From assembly GCA_013407085.1 (NCBI GenBank), contig JACCGJ010005107.1, positions 62,001 through 126,000 of the forward strand: a DNA stretch of 64,000 nt, given 5' to 3'. The position numbers were made by a program, and so were the translations under genes. This DNA comes from Atriophallophorus winterbourni (Eukaryota; Platyhelminthes; Trematoda; Plagiorchiida; Microphallidae). This document shows, one piece after another, positions 48,716 through 59,493 of the stretch (position 1 is the first letter of the stretch; the number at the start of each line of letters is the position of its first letter). The notes below the pieces were generated by a model, which was not told the DNA's origin, did not search any database, and saw only the letters and a program-made list of their open reading frames with translations.

Positions 48716-51700
48716 TACTTCACCTAGATGTGAATCCTAATATCGGTCATTTAGCAGGTTTAACAAATAAATTATGCTACGCGAAAAGTATTGTTGACAT
48801 TTGCTTATTTGATGAGTTACGGTGCATATTTTTATTGACTTCGAATGTTCCTTTGCTTACTCACTCACATTAGCCTACACAGTGGGTCATTATTTTGGAT
48901 AAAATAAGTGAAAATGACATTGCGATGGCAGAAAATGAGCTACTTGTTGAATTTCTGTCAAAGTAGTATGTTCTCCTGCGTTGTTTGTTATGTGTTTTAC
49001 ACATCATTTACTGGCTGCTCCTGCGTGGAAAATCAATGAATTAATAATGCGTCCTTCGTGCGCATATACCTCGCAAATCTAGCAAAACCGATTTTAGAAA
49101 GCAATCAGAAGTTTCTGCGTAGCCTACTCTGGTTTACATGCGCTCATTTATTAAGCCGTTTTATAATTCATGTTGCTCTACAAACAGCTGCAAACCCACA
49201 TACCTCATTGCTGAAAATTCGTGTACACGAATGAACTCGTTTTATTTTTGTCTTCTATGCCAGGCCCTTCGCGTTTAATCTATAGCTTACGCTTTCAGGG
49301 GTACCATGTCCGTTTATTTCTAATAAACAAGATCCATGTCTTTCACAATAACCTCAGCAATCATTTGTACCATTTTCCGTTCGAAGCTTCATGTTTTCCG
49401 CTTGAATTGATTTGAAGCTCACGGGGCTCAGTATGTCGCAACGGCCCAAATCGAAAGTTTGTAACATACAACTCTTGCCTTGAATCTTCTTGAAAAATAA
49501 TTTTTCAATGCTTAAATATCAAGATTTGGATACACTTTTTTAGAGATTACGGAACAGCATAATAGAGTTCTAATTTCTCGATTTAGAATGGCCATGATCC
49601 TATTTATAACCACGTCGAAATGTGCCCTAATCATAACAGTGTTTACGCAAATTTTATAACTTTCTGTGGAGTTGCTTTTAACCGTAGTGTAGGTTGGTCA
49701 TTTAGACTCCGTTGAAACCTAGCGGATTTCTATTGTTTAAAGTTATTCTGTAACTCAATGTGATCTATAATCCACTCCGATTTATCTTGCATTCTAAACT
49801 AATGTCTTCGTGTGGAATGAGTTGCTTCAGCTCGCGAATAAACAATTAGGTCGAACAATCTTACATTCAGAGCGGAAATGTTTCAAAATTTTTAGGGAAA
49901 CAGATTAGTTTCTTAGGTATTTTGAATAAATATTCTCTTCACAATTCAATGTATCACAACAACCAATGAGTTTAAAATTTGTTTCATCAGCTTTGAATCA
50001 AGGAATAGGCCATGTCCGATCTTGTAAGAAATCACTGTCTCACTATTCACTAAATCCAAGAAAGCTGTCATGTTGGTTGTGCGCAGATGTCACAAAGAGT
50101 AAGGTAAGTCGCCGTGAGGGTGAATGAATGCGAGGATGCTACATATTTTGTAATACGAATAACCCAAAAAGTCAGATGATTTGAAAAATCATTTGAAAAA
50201 CAAGAACTTTCGCTTGGCTATCATCACTTACCGACAAAACAGAAACAATACCCAAATTCTACCGTCCACGAATAGCGAGTTCGACGTCTTCAAGACTTTT
50301 CAGGGTCTCACCAACAAGGCGGCTATCATCAATGGCCACAATTCCGGCGAAATGTTCCTGATTGGTAATCAACTTACCTGGAGCAATCTCAAACACGATT
50401 TATAATATCCTCTTTGTGTACAGCAATACTTAAGCATCCGATTCAGCCTTCACGTTTCAGTTGGTTATTTGACGGAATTAGCCTCACTGTTTAGTGTACA
50501 CTGAAGTTTCATTTTGCTTACTATCACTATATGACAGCTGCTGTTCTCGTTATCCCCACAACGGGACATGAAATGTGGGATCTGTTTCACTTATCACATG
50601 AAACAGTCATGAAAAGATATACCAAGATTCAGTGTTGGACAATTAGGGCATGACTAAACACCACGTGATGAACACAGTGCATATAGCTTGATCCTGCGTT
50701 GAAAGGTTTCAACTCGGCCATAACTGAGTAAACAATACCAACTGTCGTGGTACACAACATTATGTTTGCTAAAGAATTTCTTTCATGTTTATGCTTTCGG
50801 ACTCAACAATAATATAATGATATACGAAAATGGGCAATACGGCAGATAACTTTCAAACAATGAAACGAAAATCTATTGGTCACACGAAATAAGTTACTCC
50901 GTCTAAGTTGGTGCAACATTTTACTTATCGGTACAAGTTGGCATTGGCAGAGCTCGAACACAACGCTGTTGGATGCGCGATCTTTATGCTCGCAGCAGAT
51001 TTTAAAATAACAAATTTATTCTTTTAATTGGCAAATTTTTTCGGAACCTTATAACTCGATGTGAAGCATTCCCTGTGTTTACTCAATGACCTTGGGTAAG
51101 AAATAACACTCTAATTTTGCCAGTATTCTAATAGAATAACCTTCAGCTTCAGCTTCACGGAAGCAGGTAAATTTTTGGAGGTTCATCAGGTGTGCCGGGC
51201 GAGGTATCCGGTACATGTGATGTCTAGAGACTGTAAAATATTCAACCATTGCCTTGCTTGTCGACTCAGTTCACCGAGTGAAATTGATAACGCGATCTCA
51301 CCTGTCCGCATCTCCGCATCACTTCCACTTCAAGAGTAGCTTCACGCTGAAGGCACTCAACAAATAGAGAGCATCACGATGATGTACAATATGTGCCGAA
51401 TCAAAGGTACGTAGGTCTTGAAACGATCATTTTGTGATGTTTTATCAACTTGGCCAACATCAACATCGACCGAACCAGTTTGACCAATATCATTTGATAA
51501 TTGAATGAATATCCATTATTCTAATTACATGTTTTGCTCAAACTAATGGAATTTTTTAATCAAAAGGTAGAATTGTTGACAACATTGAAACTTTGGTTTC
51601 TGTCGAAATGAGATCCTGATTAGCTTCTTAGTTTTATTAATTACCCCATTATCACAATGTACATAATAGAGCAAGGAATGTAATTTATACTCAGAAGATT

Positions 51701-52224
51701 ACACGCATATATACATGCTCTCCATATCTAAGAATTTGGTAAATAAACGACGTATGTTTACATTACACTCAATTCACTTGTCCCAAACTTGTCAGTTGAT
51801 CATCAAGTTAAAACCATCATTTTGCTTCCAATGAAGTTATACCCAACAAGATTAGGATAACCCTTTCTAACATAAATCAAAATTGAATAAGTTCGCACCT
51901 AACATGACCCTTTATTATATGAATTTAAATCAGGATGCAAAAAGAGACCTGTATGTGCTTACATTACAACCTGGGTGTGCTTGATGGCCTGCCAAAGATT
52001 ATTTCCGTAAACCCGCCAGTCAACATTCTCCAGGTACATCCAGTTTTTCACATTAAATTTTACCATCTGAAACGACATCCCATTGTCATTTCCAGTTAAA
52101 AATTCATCTCGATTAAATAGATAAGAAAATGAACAAAACACAATGAATGGTAAATAATAATCGTTTAGCATACGCTTTGGGTTGATTAGAGCCTTCATGT
52201 AACTTACACATGCATATTCGCACT
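48716..52224. other. Long intergenic stretch, nothing secure
   Basis: The motif tggccaacatcaacatcgac near 51462 echoes 20106. A 74-codon frame at 50181-50405 has a G+C-richer middle but no recognisable family. Confidence 0.35.
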
Positions 52225-52715
52225 GCTCGTTTGAGCCCTCTGAATGTAAACTCTTTGATTTCAACTCTTCATAGATCGAATCTTTTGAAACACAACCGTT
52301 TTCTATTCCTTTGACATACCCCGGCCAGGGTAAGCGCAATAGAGCGACCCCATTCTGTATAACAGCTGTATGCAATATGTCTACTTTATTCTGACCATCC
52401 ACGAAATATTTCGAATGCGACGGATGTTACTAAACTTAAATGCATTCAGCTTCCTTTCGTGTCTTGTCCCGGGTTTTACTGCAATGCAACGGGTATTTAA
52501 TAGGAACGCGCTATATACCATCAATGATGTCTTCGTGGTGAGATTACATTAGCCCCAGACACGAAATCTCAATCGGGACAAAATGGCAATTGCTTTGCGA
52601 ATCTCAGTATTTAACGATAGGCCATGCTTTGACGACGAAATGTGATGTGATATACTGGTTCACGTTGACAGTTTTCAACCGCTACTGTTGGAAGCAATAC
52701 GGTCGCTTGGTCAAG
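52225..52715 (-). mobile_element. Non-LTR retrotransposon fragment, same family as 37535-38860, old
   Basis: The minus strand reads LPWPGYVKGIENGCVSKDSI and YEELKSKSL, matching RWLGHVYRMENGPIPKDILYGEL. Further upstream the plus-strand sequence around 52392-52460 is the complement of the FHLRNIRRILNISW segment. Similarity continues to about 52715 into the region just after the RT. It is much more decayed than the 43.3-kb copy. Confidence 0.65.
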
Positions 52716-53325
52716 AAATTTAATCATGCGTATGCTGATTGTCAGCTCAATGTGTTTGTATTCTGAAGAAAAGCTGCCCATTTGCAACCATGTGATCATT
52801 GATCATTGCCCTTCATGAATATTGAAACTAACGATGTGAGTTTTAGCCCAAAAACATATTCGGTGATGGCTTGGTTGTATGTTGCCATCGTCTCAAGCAT
52901 TTGGTATATTATCTGTCCGAAATTCGCCGAATCAACACAAGCAAATAGTGGTAACTCTGGAAATATGTTAAACTTTGTCATCGTAACGGAAAATCGTGAC
53001 CTATTAAGTATGATGCTAACAGGACCGCCGCGGTGAAAACGTGAATGGGTTGCACATACACACCCGCGCACATCCATGCTACATTTTGATTGGTCTTAAC
53101 CATGAATGAAAGCCTTCTGTCCAATGGTGATTGGCTGAAATGCCGCCTACTCCAGGGCGAAGAATGACATATTTCAAGTGGATACTTGTTCCGAAGAGTT
53201 GCTCGTCAAAAGTCGATTGCTGTGTTGCGAGAAAATTTCACATTGTGATTTAAAAATGAGAAGTCATCCTAGTTGTCCACTTGTTCAGGTGTAATTTAAG
53301 AGTTAAATACGGTATAAGGATGAAT
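52716..53325. other. Intergenic, nothing recognised
   Basis: Open frames on both strands at about 52800-53070 are mirror images of each other's codons and match nothing. Confidence 0.35.
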
Positions 53326-53662
53326 GTATTGCGGTGTGAGCATCCTTCCGCTTACACTTATATCGTACAGTCAGTTTCTGGTTGTTTGTAATTATGACAT
53401 AGAGATAGTAAATATTTGGTTTAGTGAGTCGTCATGCTGTGAACAATTTGCAAACAAAGTTATAATTTGAACCACTGTTCAATAGGGTTCGTACAATTAA
53501 CCACGTTGTTCGAAATCATTTTCACAAAGTGATTGTTGATCAAGCGGTCCAGACGGTTCGAAACCAGTCGCATCCCTCACTCACACACCACAGCCGGTTT
53601 CTGTCTGTTCAATGAGCCTCGGAACAATGGTAAACTGTATTGTGTTGCTCACATCCCCTGCG

Positions 53663-53718
53663 CTTACACGCCACTACCGGTTTCTGGCTGTTTGCCGTCA
53701 TCAGGTGGAGACAGTAAG
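53663..53718 (-). ncRNA. Hammerhead ribozyme, family C, intact core
   Basis: On the minus strand the outer stem I pairs CTTAC (53714-53718) with GTAAG (53663-53667). The inner stem I pairs CCAC with GTGG, with an internal loop between. CTGATGA is at 53698-53704, GAAA at 53681-53684, then palindromic ACCGGT and cleavage predicted after A17 (53675, triplet GTA). Stem II is GGC/GCC around AAACA, but the closing 10.1-11.1 position is C and A instead of the usual G-C. Everything else of the type I fold is present. Confidence 0.78.
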
Positions 53719-53734
53719 ATTAGGTTCAGTGGTT

Positions 53735-53803
53735 ATGGTGAACCGTTAATCTGCTTCGCTCGGGAGTCCGAGGGCGCAGGTTCGACTCCCGGTGGCAGTA
53801 AAA
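53735..53803 (+). other. tRNA-like insertion inside a family C repeat
   Basis: Where other family C copies run from taggttcagtgagcc straight to the gtaaac part, this copy holds extra sequence with a good B-box (ggttcgactcc), an acceptor-like end (ggtggcag) and a possible long variable arm (ctcgggagtccgag). The T stem has two mismatches and a full cloverleaf cannot be drawn with confidence. It could be a tRNA pseudogene, a SINE head or a chance match. Confidence 0.35.
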
Positions 53804-53925
53804 TTTTCGGTGTTAAACAGAATTATACTTTAAAACCACTGTTAACTCGAGTATGTATAACGAACCATGATGTTCGAATTCAGAATCAAATACAGAGCCC
53901 GTTTCTTGCTGTCATCGAAGGGGCG

Positions 53926-54769
53926 AGTAAAGATTAGGTGTAGTGAACCATGAAATGGCTGAGATTTGGGCAGCGTTTCGCTTCTGACGTAGGAAGATTG
54001 TCAGGCCGAGAATGTTAGCAAGAACAAAGAACTTGATTTCGTAACGTTCTATTCACCAATAATCGCCTTGCACTTATGCATCACGATTAATTTTTTGTTG
54101 GCAGTAGTGTTTAGTTGCAGAGTGTAGATATCTCTACCCCATCCACCTTACTGACCACAAGCATGGTTTGTTAGTCATTTTGAGCCAATCTTAAATGGAA
54201 ACAATATGAGCAAGTTGCTATCAATAAAAATGATATAGATTAGATGAAAGTGGTTCTAAAAATAGAGATTGTCTAATCAGGTTTCATCGTTTCAAGCAGT
54301 TGGTATACAGCTTGTCTGAAATTCTCCTGATCAGTACGAGCAACGCTCACCTTAGGAGCAAGCGACGGAAAATCCAGAAGTCATGTTAAACTCTGACAAC
54401 GTTTCGTCCAAACTCACTCGTGTGTATGCCATTGAGAACGGATCGATAATAACGAAAAAGGATAAGCTGAAATAACTTCAAAATAATAGTCTTGAGCTAC
54501 ATGCGTGGCGTTAACGAGTCTATCGCAGAATGGTTGTGCTATAACGTATAACTCAGCATGCAATTGTCGGCTTTAGTATGAATAAAACTACACTCAATTA
54601 CTGGACACGCTTATTTACTTAAGGACGACACAAAACTTGTCTTGTTATATAAAACCCAGAGCGTTCGACCAGAATCGCTTTGCCATGATCTGTTTGAACT
54701 CTATGGTTTCTTATAAGACTAACGTGAAACAATGGTCTCGAAGTCTCATTTTGTTATCATCTATTCACT
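53926..54769. other. Intergenic, nothing recognised
   Basis: No gene or named repeat seen. Confidence 0.35.
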
Positions 54770-54860
54770 CTTCTTACTCAACCTAATGCTGTTGTCTCCA
54801 CTTCATTTGGACAAACTGTCTGAAACCGGTAGTGGAAGATGATTGGTGGGACATGTACAA
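54770..54860 (+). repeat. HHR repeat family C, ribozyme fragment
   Basis: It reads ttgtctccacttcatttgga then caaactgtctgaaaccggta and gtggaag. The CCAC/GTGG stem and the GAAAC end survive, but CTGATGA has become TTCATTT, so it is inactive. Confidence 0.6.
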
Positions 54861-56534
54861 CAAAATACAAACCATTTCAGTCCTGTTTCCCGCAAAGTCC
54901 AGGCTTCACCATCGCGCAACAAAACCGCCCGGTATTTCGCATGTATGAAATTCTGACCACGAAATTCACCGAGAAGCCACATATGACACTAATATATCTT
55001 TTTAAACCTAAGCCACAACTGGCTAAGTTTACATTAGCAAATACCTGTTTCTTGAAACTTTGTGCAGCTTCAATGAAATCGATATTCTGTAACTGAGACT
55101 TCCACTTATATGATGCAACTTTCATTGAAAATTAAACTTCAGAGGCAATTTAAAATGGATAACAAGAGCAATATTCCAATCAAATATTCTCATTAATAGT
55201 ATAGTGGCTTCACTAACAGCGAAATCGTAAAACTCCAATGTTAAAAATGCTTGCAACTTCGCCTGACCCAAATTATATTTCAAAACAAAAAACCTTTACG
55301 TTATCAGTGATAACACTGTACAATAAATCATTGGTTGATAAGGGAAATTTGACAGGCATAATATATGCACGGAAAGTTGGAGTAAATGGATACCTGTGTT
55401 CACGGTAATTGTGTTCATCCAAAGTCTATAAGGCATGAGCAACGGTTGAGTGCGCCGTTAGTCGTTGGAATTGTGAAACACCGTTGACAGCCTACATCAG
55501 TTCTAAAAATTAAAATCAAGCAGTATGTAAGGGATCAGAAAAAACGTTTGTTTGATAGCACATAAAAGTTACTGCGACCACATATATGACATGTTCCTCA
55601 TTAGAGTTGAACTGCACTGTTTAGATAAGAAGATGTTGTTGTGATCCTCCTTCGGTCGATGACGACCGTGGAAGGAAGCCAGCCACTCAACAGCTTCCTA
55701 TGTAGAGCAAGCAGTTCAACTGGAAAGGCGAAAGTGCCTCTCATAAGAAGCGAAATTTATCAAAACCATCGGCCTGCTCGTGGTACCCGAAATGAAACAC
55801 TTTGTACAACTAAATCGTATTCAATGCTATGAAAGCTATTATTTCAGCAAACATATTCTGACATTACATGTTGTAAACACGTTGCATATAATAACATAAT
55901 ATAGTAATTTTATTCTGGATATTATCGGATGTTTTGGCTTGATGAGTAAGAAAATTGAAGATGGCAAATGCGGGTGTTCCTTACTGACATGTTACGACAC
56001 AACATTGCGAGTATTACGGAGATATATTTATCGGGGTATTTCTAAATTCCTTCTTTGTAAGTACCAGAAGAATGACACGAAGTGATATAGTTGATGTGAT
56101 TCTATGTATTGAATTTAATGCCAGGCTGTCGAGGCTATATTTCCTATTATTATCAATATCTGTTTTACACACTGGCATATGAGGGATCCAGGGTTACGCA
56201 TATATTACCAATGGTGCTACCCTTGTCTGTGCTTGAACCTAGTTCATCCTAATTAGTTCGATCGGCTGCTCGGGCTTAATGTAGTGAAGATAAGATGGTT
56301 CCTGAGTTATATAAACGTGAATTACTTTGACTATAGTGAGACAAGGTCCGGTGGGAAACGGGAATGTATAATACGTTTGAAAATCCATTACATTGTTAAG
56401 TGGACGTCACTTTTTTTAAACTTGACAGTGAACGAGCTTCAACTTTTCAACATTTGTAATGGGAGATTTTTGATAATCATTTGTATTTTAAACACATTTC
56501 AATGATTACTGTGTAAAAGAAATATCTGCGATAG
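54861..56534. other. Intergenic, contains one retroelement tail
   Basis: Apart from the fragment at 55640-55690 nothing is recognised. Frames at 54839-55125 on the two strands overlap and are not supported. Confidence 0.35.
55640..55690 (-). mobile_element. Bare 3' tail of the 37535-38860 retrotransposon family
   Basis: Plus-strand gttgttgtgatcctccttcg then gtcgatgacgaccgtgg is the complement of the family's 3' end (palindrome, gaaggagg, CAA-like tail). Extreme 5' truncation is common in target-primed reverse transcription. Confidence 0.6.
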
Positions 56535-56870
56535 TCACGAGGTGGAGTATGTGTTGACATTAAGATTAGGTTCAGTGAGTCTTAAAACAGTGGAAACGTA
56601 GTAAACGAATTTCTACTTGAACTGCACTGTTAATCAGATTTGCACGGCCAACCGTTGAATCCACAAAGTGAATCTAATTCAATCGATCAAATAAATGGAA
56701 ATGACAGGTTTTAAGAGTGCACACATTCCCTGCACTTACGTGCCCAAACCAGTTTCTGGCTGTATATGTGCATCAGTTTGAGACAGTGGGATCATATTCA
56801 GTGAGCCTTGAAACAATATAAAAGTGGTAAACTAAGTTATACTTGAATAACACTGTTAATCGCTGTTACT
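56535..56870 (-). repeat. HHR repeat family C, tandem pair
   Basis: Direct repeats aagattaggttcagtgag (about 56564) and gatcatattcagtgagcc (about 56790) are about 224 bp apart. Between them lie tgaactgcactgttaatcag, a decayed hairpin and the unit edge cattccctgcacttacgtgc with a ribozyme relic (56733-56790: CTGATGC, GAAAC, no GT triplet). Confidence 0.7.
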
Positions 56871-58776
56871 GTTTATGTTTCCTGCGATGTCGGAAAACGG
56901 GAAAACTCGTCAGTCTGATAAGTCCCAACATTGTCAATCAGTCTTAATCTATGTTGGTCGAAATGTGAATTGAAAACACATTACGGTTAGACTGTGTGGA
57001 TCGAATCGGCCTACAAGATCTTGTCCAATGGGAATTATCGAAGCCTAAACGTCTTTTAAATGTGAATGCTAACAGACGAATTATCGTCAGAAAAGTATTG
57101 CAAGCCCAAGTAGTTATCATAACCTTGTTTGTGATTAGCACTAATCATGTGGTAACCTAGCGCCCGGTACAAAATTAATGTAAGAAAACTGTACGCTTGG
57201 TATTTATATTGATCCCGTTAGGATAAGTGTGGTAAAGAATACATTACTTAATAAATAACAAACCTAGCCTTAAATAACAGATGAAAATCACACAATTTGG
57301 CCAAGCAAAATTGACGGTAATTAGTTCACGCTGCTAACAGTAGATCATGAAGAGTTTCCTTCGGTAGAGCTCACCTACTCTATATAAATGAACAACAATA
57401 TTGTGAACCTTCTGTGTCCACACCCCTGTAGCTAGGTTAAACCCATGGACTTGAACAAAACTCTCTGTTTGCATGCACTGTCATCAAACACGCCCTTTTA
57501 GCTTTCTTAAATTTAAGACAATTCTAAAAGGCAAACACACTCACTATTATAGATGTCTGGTGTGCGTTTAGTCCCATGTATCTCGTATTGGAACTACGCT
57601 ATCGCCGCACTGTCTTCTCAACCCCAAATTTATTTGAGTTGATGTTTAATTATTCTATTCATATCCTAGAAATATTATTGTCAACCGACTAAATGGCCTA
57701 CTCAATTCGACCAATATGTTCACAGTAAGCAATTATTTTAGGTGATATTTACTCTGTGTTCTTCAACATAACACAAGGCTTCCTATTTTAATCGATAGGA
57801 GATTTTTGCTAGTTCAAAAAGATCTGGTTGATGTGACCATATACCTTCCTGAACCGATAAGTATTCTCAAATTCACACGTTCAATGTAAAATCTTACCCC
57901 GACTTTGGACACTAACATCACGATTTCGCTATTGTTAGTGTAACATTTTTCTCACGACATACCACTCAATACACGCATTCATGTGTAGTGTATAAAAAAA
58001 TCGAAAATACTCAGAGTTGGACTGGTCTGGTTATCGAAAATTCCCGCGCTAGTTTGGAAATGTTTAGTTTGATAGACGCGTGATATCAACGCTCAATGAG
58101 AGCAGTGTTTGGCGTCTGGACTCAACTCGCAAATGCGGCTTCGAGCATGTTGAAATGTAATGACCGTACCCAAGCAATTTGTTCACCGGTTGATATACAA
58201 AATCATGGAATAAGAGAATAAACATCTCGTTAGTGAGTAATCAAATGATAGTTGCTTTAATTAGGATAAAATTAATCGTTAGTAAAATATTACGAAATCA
58301 ATACAAAAAATCTTTTTTCATATTGATCAAAACCATCCGAAGATTCAATCGCATTCTTTCAATTCAACAATCATAAGGGACATGTTTAGTGTAAATCTGT
58401 GTAGTCTACACCCTCGCGTTGAGAATCCGCAGTGTTTCGGTCATTTGGTCAGTGGCAAAGCATCATCTAGTTGATGTTAGCACTGAACCACTTAGGGCTT
58501 ACTTTCAACCACGTTTATTTCTCTAGATTGTGGATTAGTAAACATGCACCCCTGAGGAAATAAAGATAAATTATACCTATCCATTAATCAATTCCCCCGT
58601 CCTTGTATCTTTAAGCACTTCAGATAACCTACTTTGTAATTTGTAGAATTCAACTAAATCAAAACCAAAATTCTAATATCTTGAGCTCAACAATTTATTG
58701 CCTTTGTTACCCACCAGTTAGTCTGCGGCGATCAAAGGGCGTGAAGTTTTATCTTCTGATACATGTTCTCCTACAG
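56871..58776. other. Intergenic, nothing recognised
   Basis: If 58777-58989 is a real terminal exon, earlier exons should lie here, but I could not identify any. Confidence 0.35.
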
Positions 58777-58989
58777 TTAAGATTAGGCTCGTAAAATTTC
58801 GCTCAAAGGACAAATACTTCGCCATCGCGGATGTAAACCGCTCAAGGTGCACAGGAATTTTCGTGTAGCAGTAGCAATGGAAGTGGCTGTAGTATCAGTA
58901 GACGCACGGCCGGTAGTGAAGGTTTCAGTGACAACAATGATGGATGGCAATATTTAACTTCGCCGTGGTGGCCAGAATCGCCAAGTTAG
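58777..58989 (+). other. Candidate terminal exon of an unknown gene, possibly frameshifted
   Basis: After a good acceptor (tgttctcctacag, ending 58776) the plus strand reads KIRLVKFRSKDKYFAIADVN then RSRCTGIFV and a TAG (58866-58868). In another frame it reads EFSCSSSNGSGCSISRRTAG, then SEGFSDNNDGWQYLTSPWWP and ESPS to a TAG at 58987-58989. Both parts look protein-like and would join with a single frameshift or a missed small intron. AATAAA follows at 59012-59017, placed as expected for the end of a transcript. I do not recognise the family. It converges with the FoxA gene from the opposite strand. Confidence 0.3.
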
Positions 58990-59017
58990 ATCATTTTCCT
59001 CCATTCAACGGAATAAA

Positions 59018-59493
59018 GTTAACCCAATACTATACATATAAAGCTAAATTTGAAGTCAACAAGAGAGCCTTGAAAACAACTTCCAAACCCTCATTACAAC
59101 AAGTGTTGGGTTGTTGTTTTTCATTCCAAGGAGCCTGTTATATTCCGTTTATTTTATTTTGTCAACTTGGAGCTTTACCACTAAACCCTGGGTTTTATAT
59201 TTGGGCAAAGGATAGAGATCCATGACAAATTGCATTGCCGTCTTTGGGTTTGTTCGCTGAGTTCTCGGAAATGGTAATCACAAGCACACATAACTTGAGC
59301 TCACATTTACTGTTGCCTAAATCTGGCATATTTACCTTGATACATCAAACACATGCGTTGCATGTTGGACCGGAGTTAATCAGCTAATGGTTGTAGAACG
59401 GAAAAACGCTATCTATCTATTTTGTAATATAATCGTGAATTCAAACTTTGTAATAATTAGGCAAATTGGCTTAATTTATTTCGAATAACTTAC
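59018..59493 (-). other. Probable intron start of the FoxA gene
   Basis: The region follows the donor gttg|gtaagt of the FoxA exon on the minus strand. I could not find the next exon. Confidence 0.4.

Larger units (their letters stand above)
53326..53925 (-). repeat. HHR repeat family C, tandem array of about 2.5 units
   Basis: Unit edges with decayed or intact ribozymes occur at about 53351, 53585 and 53663. Between them is the body with atagggttcgtacaattaac and tttcacaaagtgattgttga. The third module is the best family C ribozyme in the window. The following body is interrupted by a tRNA-like segment (53735-53803) and then resumes with aaacagaattatac and cgaaccatgatgttcgaa. Confidence 0.75.

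Noticed and set aside
50181..50405. 74-codon plus-strand frame with G+C-richer middle
   Set aside because: No recognisable family, no splice or poly(A) support.
51959..52402. 147-codon minus-strand frame as a gene
   Set aside because: Its first part is a decayed retrotransposon C-terminus and the remainder is a chance extension.
58944..59225. 93-codon plus-strand frame
   Set aside because: Overlaps the candidate terminal exon in another frame and runs over its AATAAA.
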